Positions 33,887 through 42,322 of a DNA stretch of 64,000 bases are shown here, one piece after another. The stretch comes from Mariniblastus sp. Its GTDB lineage: Bacteria > Planctomycetota > Planctomycetia > Pirellulales > Pirellulaceae. The DNA is taken from NCBI GenBank assembly GCA_022447555.1, contig JAKVBF010000001.1, positions 273,560 through 337,559 of the forward strand, in the 5' to 3' direction. Made by a program: the position numbers and the translations under genes. The stretch's first letter is position 1, and every line of letters begins with the position of its first letter. The notes under the pieces were generated by a model that made no database searches, had not been told where the DNA came from, and saw only the letters and a list, made by a program, of their open reading frames with translations.

Positions 33887-36393
33887 TGCAAGTAAATCGT
33901 TTCCTACTGGCATTGCTTTTCGCTTGGCTAACGGCAATGGATAGCGGCCCCTTACCCGCTCAAAAATCTAATATCGCGGACGATCTTCCGGTGATTCAGG
34001 GTCTCCGCCAACGACGTCTGTTTGACTTAGCGGACCAACTATGCCGCCAGTATTTATCCAACCCTGAGCTCGATGCGACGCAACGCGTGCAGTTGCAGCT
34101 CGAACTGATTCGAACGCTACTAGCCGAGGCGATCGCCACACCACTGGCCGAGCGGGCAGCGGTGTGGCGGCGAGTGGATTTAGCTATCACCGACTTTCGA
34201 AATGCATATCCCGATCACCCTCGCAAGCTCCTGATTGAGGTCCAACAGGCACTGGCGCATCAAACGCGAGGCAATCTTTTGGTTCAGGAGATTGCCGCGG
34301 AAATTGGAGGCCCCGCTGAAAAAGACAAGGCCCTGGTCGAACTGAGAAATGCCAGCCGCCAAATCAAACAAGTTGAATCCGAGATAGATCGATTAATCCC
34401 GGCACAGCGTGGCCGACGACTAGGAGAGCATGAGTTATCAGTCGACCAACTTTTGAACCTCCGTCGAAACCTGAGATTTCAAGAGGCTCAAACCAATTTA
34501 ATCAAAGCCCAGTTGTACGCGCCAGACGACCGACTCAATCGTCTTGACACGCTGAGTCTGGTCAGTGGCCGGCTGGATGAAGTATTACGACAATCAAATC
34601 CCGACCAGTCGCTTTGGTGGCAAGCACAAATTAAGCGAATGAAATGCTATACGCTGTTGGGTGATAACGCGGCAGCCGAAGCCGTATTCCGAGAGCTACC
34701 GCTGAAACAGCTTCCCGCTGCCCAAGCCGTTTCATTATTGGAGCAACGGACTGACGCAGCAGTCGCTTCCGGGAAAACCGAAAATGTCACTGAACTGCTG
34801 AACGCTGTTCAGCAAAACAGAAGCTCGTCACCCACGCTTCAATTATCTGTCCTTAGGCTTTACATACACCTAGCGAAGCAGGCAAGCGATCCTGCTGTCC
34901 GGTCTCAATGGCAAGGAGTCGCCTCCCAATTAACCCAGACCATTGAAACTACAAATGGGCCTTATTGGGGAAGGCGCGCCGAGTTAATCTTGATTGGCCC
35001 CACGGTCCGCTCCAATCCAAACGACGTCACAGGTGCTGCCGCCGACATGGGGACTGACTTCAACCTACTGATTCGCGTGGGCGATCAGGCGGTGCGCAAG
35101 GCCAATATGACGGATGCCATTCGAGCCTTTAAAAACGCTGCGGTTGTCGCACAAAAGAAAGGGAACGCGGAACAGTCTTTGCTTGCCAATGTGCGATTGT
35201 CTCAGGTTCACGAAAGTCGCAAGGATCATCAATTAGCAGCAGAAGTCTTGATTGCGGCAGCCCTTGAAAACACTCGTTTTCCGCTAGCCTCGGCAGCCCA
35301 TTTGCGAGGTTGCTGGAACTGGGCCCAGTTCTCTCAGCAAGACAAATCCCAAGCTCCTAAGTTCGTAGAACTCTTGGCTCAAAATCTGCAAACATGGCCG
35401 CAAGCTAAAACAGCAGATCAGGCTCGGCTCTGGGTTGCCAGTTACTACCAGTCCCAATCCGATTGGTCTCAAGCCATCGCTGCCTATCTTCAAGTCGATA
35501 TGGAGGGAGTTCGTACGTTCGAAGCTTGCCGGCAAATCGCCCAATGCTACACCGAGTTCCTGAAAATTCATCGACCCAATGAGCCCGAGACACGCGAACT
35601 CGCCCAGCAGATCATGAATCGATTTCCGGATCTCGTCAAACCGCCCCGAGCTGCCGTTCTGTTAATCGCTCAGGTCGGTCTGACTTCTAATACGCTACCC
35701 GTCGAACAGATCACGGCCATGCTCAAGCAGTTCATCCAAAGCGCCACCGATAACGAATGGGAGGCGAAACAGCGGGCACAGGCTTGGCAAATCGTTGGGC
35801 TCGCGCTTAAACCCAATACTGTCGCAGATGCTAAAACATCCATCGCAGACCTGCCAAACGAGTTAAGTCTTTTGCAGTTGTGCGTAACGGGCTTACGGCA
35901 GGCACAGGAATTCACGCCTCCGGAGCAGACAGCCAGTATTGCTGGCCTGAAAATACTCGTGGCCGCCAAAGCCCTAGCAGCATCTTCCCAAGGCTCGTCT
36001 CAAACGTATTGGCTGCTCGAGAAAGCGCGGGCCTTGCAGCAACTGGGTGAGGATACTACAGCCATCGAGATACTTCGCAAACTCACCGTAGAAAAACCTA
36101 AGTCGCAAGAGATTCAATTGCGATTAGGTCGCTCATTATCAAAGGTAGGCCCGGGCTCCGAGGAGGCACTTCAGCAATGGCGCCGGATTGCGACCCAAGT
36201 GAGACCTCAGTCAACTGCCTGGTTCGAGGCTAAATTGAACGTAGCCAAAACACTTGCTGCCGCGGGACAGGACCAGAAGGCATTGGAAATGCTCCAATAC
36301 ATGAACGCTATCCCTCCTGGGTGGAGCCAGTCTCTCCTAAAAGCCGAATTCGATAAACTGCTCATCCAGTTAAAAAAAGAAGCTGCTGGTTAA
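33886..36393 (+). CDS. Large secreted TPR-type protein of the ExbBD operon
   Basis: 835 residues. The signal peptide is MQVNRFLLALLFAWLTAMDSG. The rest is almost wholly helical repeats with TPR-like spacing (RQRRLFDLADQLCRQYLSN, LLGDNAAAEAVFRELP, LWVASYYQSQSDWSQAIAAYLQVD, EKARALQQLGEDTTAIEILRKL, LAAAGQDQKALEMLQYM). It should be a periplasmic or outer-membrane-associated scaffold. The ATG shares a base with the second ExbD stop; a GTG directly before it is also in frame. It is the last gene of the operon and is followed by a strong terminator. Confidence 0.85.
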   Translation: MQVNRFLLALLFAWLTAMDSGPLPAQKSNIADDLPVIQGLRQRRLFDLADQLCRQYLSNPELDATQRVQLQLELIRTLLAEAIATPLAERAAVWRRVDLAITDFRNAYPDHPRKLLIEVQQALAHQTRGNLLVQEIAAEIGGPAEKDKALVELRNASRQIKQVESEIDRLIPAQRGRRLGEHELSVDQLLNLRRNLRFQEAQTNLIKAQLYAPDDRLNRLDTLSLVSGRLDEVLRQSNPDQSLWWQAQIKRMKCYTLLGDNAAAEAVFRELPLKQLPAAQAVSLLEQRTDAAVASGKTENVTELLNAVQQNRSSSPTLQLSVLRLYIHLAKQASDPAVRSQWQGVASQLTQTIETTNGPYWGRRAELILIGPTVRSNPNDVTGAAADMGTDFNLLIRVGDQAVRKANMTDAIRAFKNAAVVAQKKGNAEQSLLANVRLSQVHESRKDHQLAAEVLIAAALENTRFPLASAAHLRGCWNWAQFSQQDKSQAPKFVELLAQNLQTWPQAKTADQARLWVASYYQSQSDWSQAIAAYLQVDMEGVRTFEACRQIAQCYTEFLKIHRPNEPETRELAQQIMNRFPDLVKPPRAAVLLIAQVGLTSNTLPVEQITAMLKQFIQSATDNEWEAKQRAQAWQIVGLALKPNTVADAKTSIADLPNELSLLQLCVTGLRQAQEFTPPEQTASIAGLKILVAAKALAASSQGSSQTYWLLEKARALQQLGEDTTAIEILRKLTVEKPKSQEIQLRLGRSLSKVGPGSEEALQQWRRIATQVRPQSTAWFEAKLNVAKTLAAAGQDQKALEMLQYMNAIPPGWSQSLLKAEFDKLLIQLKKEAAG

Positions 36394-36463
36394 TCCACCG
36401 ACCCACGCTCACGATTGATCCATTGTACAAACGTCGCAAACGCCCCTCAGGTTATGGGTGCGC

Positions 36464-36508
36464 AAAAAAAATGGCCGCCAGAGTCTCTCCGGCAGCCATC
36501 TTTTTTTT
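36464..36508. terminator. Strong bidirectional terminator
   Basis: An A-run, then ATGGCCGCCAGAG pairing with CTCCGGCAGCCAT (11 of 13 pairs) around a TCT loop, then eight T. It ends the ExbBD/TPR operon on the plus strand and the secreted-protein gene on the minus strand. Confidence 0.9.
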
Positions 36509-36667
36509 GGTTGTTATCACGATTTGAGTTTGTATCAAATCTCACTGACAATCTTTGACCCACTCAGCTCACGTCCAGGGCGAGGACGAACTGAGTGGTA
36601 TCCAAAAACTAAGTCAGCGGTGCTTGGAACCGATCGCCAAAAGCGTTTCGACAGACCCGGCTTAAGC

Positions 36668-37213
36668 TTATCTTCCAGATACAATTCGATTAACATTGTT
36701 CGCTGGATTGGCAACGATCGTATCTGAAATGTTAAAACCTGTTGTCGAGGAATCACCGTTCGCACATTCGCTTTTAACCGATTCTCCTGTGACGCACTGG
36801 CCGCCGCCGTTTCGCTGGGAAGCGTTGTATCGGCGTGTTGCCCACTTATAGCGACATCGTTCAAATGCTTTGCCACTAGAAGGTAAGTTACCCATGTGAT
36901 ATCCAGGCGTTTGCCAGTGAATACTGGTTCGAGTCAAAGCGCCGCCGTTGGAATCGCTCCCGGCGGTCCAATAGTTGCGGCTATGCCGATACAAAAATTC
37001 CTGCGGCATGAGTGGTCGATAGGTGTAGTGACTGGTACCAACATTGGCTGGCACCGGATGGGGCGCTACGAACTTAGCGGCATCCGAACCATCACTCGGT
37101 TGAGTGAATCGCTCAATAATTGAGTTTCCATCCTGGGCAACTACCGTCCCCGTAACGACTCCAGCAATTACCAATGCAGTAATTGAAAAATAAATATTCC
37201 TGATCTTCATCAT
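36668..37213 (-). CDS. Small secreted protein, possibly frameshifted at its 3' part
   Basis: 181 residues from the ATG at 37213, with GGGGG upstream. The signal peptide is MMKIRNIYFSITALVIAGVVTGTVVAQ. The mature start is reminiscent of small planctomycete exported proteins (HYTYRPLMPQEFLYRHSRNYW, ALTRTSIHW). After about residue 105 the composition changes to low-complexity Gly/Asn/Ser/Thr. In the +1 frame the strand is open from about 36955 to a stop at 36535, just before the shared terminator, and reads like an ordinary protein (DITWVTYLLVAKHLND, VIPRQQVLTFQIRSLPIQRTM). A frameshift, or a sequencing error, near 36900-36950 is therefore possible. Function unknown. Confidence 0.55.
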   Translation of the reverse strand: MMKIRNIYFSITALVIAGVVTGTVVAQDGNSIIERFTQPSDGSDAAKFVAPHPVPANVGTSHYTYRPLMPQEFLYRHSRNYWTAGSDSNGGALTRTSIHWQTPGYHMGNLPSSGKAFERCRYKWATRRYNASQRNGGGQCVTGESVKSECANGDSSTTGFNISDTIVANPANNVNRIVSGR

Positions 37214-37678
37214 CGGGCCCCCTGCTTTTTCCCTTGATTTTCGCGTGTGCGAACCACCGAATCCCATCGATTCCCTTGTCCTTTCGTCCAACTTGCACGA
37301 CCCGTTACAGGCAAATACACGTCTAGACCAACGATTTCGCCTTGGGCCATGCTACAACCCGGAAAACCGTCTGTGACCGAAACCACCTGATTGGTACAAT
37401 CGCCCCAAACATCCTGTCTTTAAATTTTCAGGTCGGCGTGGTAGACCAAGAAATAAGGCTCCCGTCGAGTTGGGTTGTATGGTCAATCGAAAGCAACGGG
37501 CTTGGAGAAGGCGTCACAAAGGTTCCAGCGAATGAACGCCTCCGCCTATTGCCTGGAATGCTGGAATGGATTCGCCTCTTTGACAGCCCATCGCGGCCGG
37601 TTTTACAAGGAATGTAGATTGAACATAGTCACTCACCAAAACCGATGGTCTCAGTACTAAATCAGAAAGGTAAGCGAC
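37214..37678. other. Non-coding gap between a divergent secreted gene and the topoisomerase pair
   Basis: 465 bases with no convincing gene. It must hold promoters for both directions. A candidate plus-strand promoter is listed separately; it would leave a leader of about 280 bases before the topoisomerase A start. I see no riboswitch or attenuator pattern in that leader. Confidence 0.5.
37373..37400 (+). promoter_or_regulatory. Candidate promoter for the topoisomerase A-B pair
   Basis: TACAAT at 37395-37400 is preceded by TGG, an extended -10 form. GTGACC at 37373-37378 is a four-of-six -35 at a 16-base spacing. Confidence 0.35.
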
Positions 37679-40159
37679 TTGGCTAAGAAGCGTGCTGCTC
37701 GAAAAAAAACCACGAAGCGAGGAACATCCGGCACTCGCGCCAAAAAATCGCGCAATGGCAAAGCAGAAGCAAGCCTGTTTGATGATGTTGATGAACAGTT
37801 GACGACTGTCCCTTTGCGGACAATTGCCCAATCCCGCTATCTGAACTACTCGTTGTCGGTCATCACCAGTCGCGCCCTACCTGACGTGCGAGATGGATTA
37901 AAACCGGTGCAGCGGCGAATCCTTTACACGATGCACCAACAGCGTTTGAACCACACCAGCAAACATCGCAAATGCGCAAAAGTTGTGGGTGATGTTATGG
38001 GTAATTATCACCCTCACGGTGATAGTTCTATCTACGACGCACTGGTTCGAATGGCACAGCCTTTTTCCCTTCGAATGCCACTTGTTGATGGCAGTGGAAA
38101 TTTTGGGTCTGTTGACGGTGACAACGCAGCTGCCATGCGTTACACAGAGTGTCGCATGACCCGAATCGCGAGTGAAGTGCTGGACGATTTGGCAACCGAG
38201 ACCGTAGCCTTTAAAGCCAACTATGACGGGAGTCGCCGGGAGCCAGTTGTCTTACCGAGTCGCGTCCCCAATTTACTCGTTAACGGTGCTACCGGGATCG
38301 CGGTAGGAATGGCCACCAATATTCCTCCTCATAATTTAAAGGAGGTCTGCAAGGCATTGCTGAAACTACTTCGCGACCCCGAAATCAAAGGATACCAGTT
38401 AGTTGCCAATGACGCGGTTCAGGGACCTGACTTCCCGACCGGCGGACAAATCACAAATACCAAAGAGGAGTTGCGTGATATTTACGCGACCGGCCAAGGT
38501 GCCATTCGGTTACGAGGCACTCACAAAATCGTCGAAAACAAGAAATTCGGCCGCATCCTACAGATCACCTCGATTCCCTATGCAGTCAATAAAGCCAATT
38601 TGGTTGAGCGAATCTCCGAGATCGTATTTAGCGGTAAAATGCCCCTTGTGACCGAAGTTCGGGATCTCTCAACGGATGACATCCGAATAGATCTGGTGCT
38701 GAAAAAGGGTGCTGACGAAAACAAGGTTTTGGCATACCTGTATAAAAACACTCAACTGCAAACCAATTTCAACGTCAACCTGACCTGTCTCGTCCCGACC
38801 GAGAGTCCTGATATCGGAGCACCTGACCGCTTAGGTCTCAAAGAGATCCTATGGCACTTCCTTCATTTTCGCCTGGAAGTGATTACACGACGACTGGAAA
38901 ACGAGCTGGAGGTGTTGAATCGCCGAATCCATATTCTCAATGGTTTTGTGACGATCTTCGACGCTTTAGACACCATCATTCGAATCATTAGGAAATCAGA
39001 TGGTAAAGCTGATGCGGCAGAAAAAATAATGAAACGTTTTCCAGCCAAGAAAGGGGGGCTGGATGCGGAACAAACCGAGGCAATTCTTGAACTCAAGTTG
39101 TATCGACTCGCTCGTTTGGAAATACAACTGATTCAAGATGAATTGAAAAAGAAAAAGCGGCGAGCGGGTCAGATCAAAAAACTGCTGCGAGAAGACACCG
39201 CCGACACCAATCAGTCGGGTCGCTGGGCGATTGTCCGCAAAGAGGTTGAAGAGCTGATTACCGGTTTCTGTCAAGATCATTGGTCAAAACGCAAGACCTT
39301 GATTGAGTCAGTTGATGCGGAACCCGAATACTCTGCGGAAGATTTCATCGTGGCCGAAGACTGCCATGTATTAATTACGCGCGACGGCTGGGTCAAGCGA
39401 CAAAAACAAATCACCGATCCCGCCAAAAGTCGACTCCGGCAGGGAGACAGCGTCTTGGCATGCGTCGCCGGTTCGACCCGGGCGACGATTGGATTTTTCT
39501 CATCTTTTGGCTTCTGCTACACCTGTCGGTTCATTGATATTCCTGCCTCAACCGGATTCGGTGATCCCATCCAAAAGATGTTTCGACTCAAAGATGGCGA
39601 AAAGATCGTTTCGGTCACTTCGTTCGACCCTCGCTTGTATCAACTGATCCCGCCCGACGAAAATCATTTTCCCGAAGATTTCGGAATCGCCGTTTCGAGC
39701 AATGGTTTTGCCCTTCTGTTCAGCTGCGACACGCTGATCGAGCCCTCCACACGAAATGGGCGCCGCTTTGCACGTCTTGGAGCGGGACACAAACTAATCG
39801 GAGCGCAGATCATCGATGACACCTATGAAACCACTTTAGCCATCTCTCGTGATTGCCGAGCGATGGTCTGTCCGACCAGTGAAATCAATTTCCTATCCGG
39901 CCCCGGCAAGGGTGTGAAATTACTTCGCCTGGCCAAGACAGATGAGTTGATCGGTTTCAAGGCATCGAAAGGGGAGCGAGATCTGCTATTGGTTGAAACC
40001 AACCGTGGGGCTCAAAAGACCATCTCCACAGCCAAGTATCGTGTCACCGGACGGGGCGGCAAAGGAACAGAGATTCAAAAGAACGGGAAAATCGCGCGGA
40101 TCGTAGAGCCGCCACCCACATCGCCGCCTCCTTTCTCCTCTAGCGGAGATAGTTCCTAA
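37679..40159 (+). CDS. Type IIA DNA topoisomerase (gyrase/topoisomerase IV) subunit A
   Basis: 826 residues from a TTG with AAAGG eight bases before it. A lysine- and arginine-rich tail of about 40 residues precedes the family start. The catalytic tyrosine is Y155 in [30 protein letters not shown] is the quinolone region, with serine at 116 and aspartate at 120, the sensitive-type residues. [15 protein letters not shown] and [19 protein letters not shown] are further signatures. The C-terminal beta-pinwheel has no full GyrA box (QRRGGKG); the nearest is TGRGGKG near residue 800, at the end rather than in blade 1, which favours a topoisomerase IV-like role. The B subunit follows after 51 bases. 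The A-then-B order is less common. Confidence 0.92.
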   Translation: MAKKRAARKKTTKRGTSGTRAKKSRNGKAEASLFDDVDEQLTTVPLRTIAQSRYLNYSLSVITSRALPDVRDGLKPVQRRILYTMHQQRLNHTSKHRKCAKVVGDVMGNYHPHGDSSIYDALVRMAQPFSLRMPLVDGSGNFGSVDGDNAAAMRYTECRMTRIASEVLDDLATETVAFKANYDGSRREPVVLPSRVPNLLVNGATGIAVGMATNIPPHNLKEVCKALLKLLRDPEIKGYQLVANDAVQGPDFPTGGQITNTKEELRDIYATGQGAIRLRGTHKIVENKKFGRILQITSIPYAVNKANLVERISEIVFSGKMPLVTEVRDLSTDDIRIDLVLKKGADENKVLAYLYKNTQLQTNFNVNLTCLVPTESPDIGAPDRLGLKEILWHFLHFRLEVITRRLENELEVLNRRIHILNGFVTIFDALDTIIRIIRKSDGKADAAEKIMKRFPAKKGGLDAEQTEAILELKLYRLARLEIQLIQDELKKKKRRAGQIKKLLREDTADTNQSGRWAIVRKEVEELITGFCQDHWSKRKTLIESVDAEPEYSAEDFIVAEDCHVLITRDGWVKRQKQITDPAKSRLRQGDSVLACVAGSTRATIGFFSSFGFCYTCRFIDIPASTGFGDPIQKMFRLKDGEKIVSVTSFDPRLYQLIPPDENHFPEDFGIAVSSNGFALLFSCDTLIEPSTRNGRRFARLGAGHKLIGAQIIDDTYETTLAISRDCRAMVCPTSEINFLSGPGKGVKLLRLAKTDELIGFKASKGERDLLLVETNRGAQKTISTAKYRVTGRGGKGTEIQKNGKIARIVEPPPTSPPPFSSSGDSS

Positions 40160-40210
40160 GGCTGCACTCCATGGATTTAATATTACCTTCACGCACGATG
40201 AAACATTGCG

Positions 40211-42127
40211 ATGGCCACGGCTAAAAAAGAATACCTAAGTAAAAACATTACGGTTCTCGAGGGCCTTGATCCGGTCCGAAAGCGACCCGGCATGTACATT
40301 GGCGGTGTAGGCATGCAGGGGCTTCACCATCTGGTATGGGAGATTCTTGACAACTCCATTGATGAAGCCATGAATGGCCACGCCACTGAGATTCAGGTGC
40401 AGCTCCATAAAGACGGGCAAACCATTACGGTTTCCGATAACGGGCGCGGCATTCCGATTGACAAACACTCCAAAACCAAAAAATCGGCTCTTGAAACCGT
40501 GCTAACCGTGCTGCACGCCGGTGGAAAGTTCGATGGCAACAATTACAAGACCTCCGGGGGACTTCACGGAGTCGGAGCATCGGTGGTCAACGCATTATCC
40601 AAGAAATTGATTGCGATCGTTCGGCGAGGCGGCTCTCAGTATCGAATGGAGTTCAGCAAAGGCCTTCCCAAGTCAAAGCTTCAAAAACTAAAGGGTTCGG
40701 TTCGTGGATCCGGAACGCTGATTACTTTCACGCCTGATCCAACGATTTTTCCAAAAACTGATTTTGATCCCGCCACGATTCGGTCGCGTTTGGAAATCGC
40801 CAGCTACCTACATCGCGGCATCAAATTCTCGTTTGCTGACGACACAACGAAAACCAAAGAGGTCTTCCTCCATGAGCGGGGAATCGTTGACTATTTGGAA
40901 AAAGTGATCAAACAGCGAAAAACTGCCTCGATTCATGAGCTGCCCTTCACGTTCAGCATGGATGGAGAAGTCCGCCTTGAGCTCGTGATGCAGTGGACCG
41001 AGTCCACCGATGAGCATGTACGCTCTTACGTAAACGGGATCACCACCGGCAGCGGAGGAACTCACGAAAATGGCTATCGGTCGGGATTATCCAAAGCCGT
41101 TCGAAATTACTTCGACATGCATAATTTGATCCCCAGAGGTGTCAAAATTTCATTGGAAGACATCCGCGAAGGACTCGTGGCCATCGTCTCCGTGTTTTTG
41201 GCCGACCCGCAATTCCAGGGTCAAACCAAAGACAAATTGAACAACACGGAAATAACCGCGGTCGTTGAAAGTGCCGTGCGCCCCGCCTTAGAGCAATGGA
41301 TGAATGACAATCGTAGCACGGCCGACGGTATCGCTGCAAGAATCATCGCATCGGCTCGAGCCCGGGCGGCCTCGCGAGCAGCCTCCGCCGCCGTGTCACG
41401 GAAATCGAGCGGCAAGAAAACGATGTTGCCGGGAAAATTAAGCGATTGTCTGAATTCGGGACGGGCCGATTCTGAATTATTTATTGTCGAAGGTGACTCT
41501 GCCGGCGGAAGTGCCAAGCAGGGGCGGGATCGAAATTTCCAAGCCATCCTGCCGCTAAGAGGTAAAGTACTCAACACGGAAAGCGCCACCCTCAAGAAGA
41601 TTGTTGAGAATAAAGAGATCCAAGATATCATCGCCTCGACTGGTATGGGAATCGCTAAAAATGCCAACATCACCAACCTTCGATACGACCGAATCATTTT
41701 ATTGGCCGACGCTGACTCCGATGGCCATCATATTACCACGCTGTTGCTAACATTCTTCTATCGACACATGCCGCAATTGATCTTCGAGGGCAAGCTGTAC
41801 GTCGCCATGCCTCCCCTGTATCGGATCGATGTCGGCAAAGAGACCTTTTGGGCCGCTGACGAGGAAGATCGGGAACGCATTCTCGCTGAGCATGAGAACA
41901 GCCGATCCACGCCTGAAATAACCCGATTTAAAGGGCTTGGCGAAATGATGCCCAAAGTTTTGTGGTCAACCACGCTCGATCCGAAAACTAGGCGGCTACT
42001 GAAAGTCGAGGTAGACGATCATCTAGAAACGGATCGCGTCGTATCCGACCTGATGGGACGAGACGCCTCCGCGCGGTTTAAATTCATCATGGAACGAGCC
42101 GAAGAAGCCAACGATATCGATGTATAG
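40211..42127 (+). CDS. Type IIA DNA topoisomerase (gyrase/topoisomerase IV) subunit B
   Basis: 638 residues, the short form without the proteobacterial GyrB insertion. The GHKL ATPase motifs are EILDNSIDEAMNGH, VSDNGRGIPID and SGGLHGVGASVVNALS. The transducer domain has the QTKDKLNNTE lysine loop. The TOPRIM domain has FIVEGDSAGGSAKQGRDR, LPLRGKVLN and the DADSDG acidic triplet. Together with the A subunit directly upstream it makes a complete A2B2 topoisomerase. An Ala/Arg-rich stretch at residues 377-396 joins the ATPase and TOPRIM halves. Confidence 0.94.
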   Translation: MATAKKEYLSKNITVLEGLDPVRKRPGMYIGGVGMQGLHHLVWEILDNSIDEAMNGHATEIQVQLHKDGQTITVSDNGRGIPIDKHSKTKKSALETVLTVLHAGGKFDGNNYKTSGGLHGVGASVVNALSKKLIAIVRRGGSQYRMEFSKGLPKSKLQKLKGSVRGSGTLITFTPDPTIFPKTDFDPATIRSRLEIASYLHRGIKFSFADDTTKTKEVFLHERGIVDYLEKVIKQRKTASIHELPFTFSMDGEVRLELVMQWTESTDEHVRSYVNGITTGSGGTHENGYRSGLSKAVRNYFDMHNLIPRGVKISLEDIREGLVAIVSVFLADPQFQGQTKDKLNNTEITAVVESAVRPALEQWMNDNRSTADGIAARIIASARARAASRAASAAVSRKSSGKKTMLPGKLSDCLNSGRADSELFIVEGDSAGGSAKQGRDRNFQAILPLRGKVLNTESATLKKIVENKEIQDIIASTGMGIAKNANITNLRYDRIILLADADSDGHHITTLLLTFFYRHMPQLIFEGKLYVAMPPLYRIDVGKETFWAADEEDRERILAEHENSRSTPEITRFKGLGEMMPKVLWSTTLDPKTRRLLKVEVDDHLETDRVVSDLMGRDASARFKFIMERAEEANDIDV

Positions 42128-42181
42128 AATCGCTTGCGGATAAGACCCGTTGGCTTGGTGCAGAGTCCACCGGCCAAATGA

Positions 42182-42307
42182 TTAACGCATGCAGCGCCGT
42201 ACCAAAACCAGCCCGCACACGCCCAGTAAACCCAAGGTGCTCGGTTCGGGAATGTCAATCGCAGCGATCCCAACACTCAGGCCATAGAATTGCGGTACGT
42301 TCACCAA
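42182..42307 (-). pseudogene. Orphan PEP-CTERM sorting tail (gene remnant or 41-residue peptide)
   Basis: Read on the minus strand from the TTG at 42307, the frame ends in IDIPEPSTLGLLG, a hydrophobic stretch, then VRRCMR and a stop. This is a complete PEP-CTERM signal: the PEP motif, a membrane helix and a basic end. It is the sorting tag that exosortase recognises at the end of much larger exported proteins. The preceding residues VNVPQFYGLSVGIAAI read like the end of such a protein. No signal peptide or body is present, because the helicase stop lies only 16 bases upstream in the same frame. AGGGGGG before the TTG could still allow translation. A remnant left by a deletion is the simplest reading. 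Confidence 0.6.
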
Positions 42308-42322
42308 GGTATCGCCCCCCCT

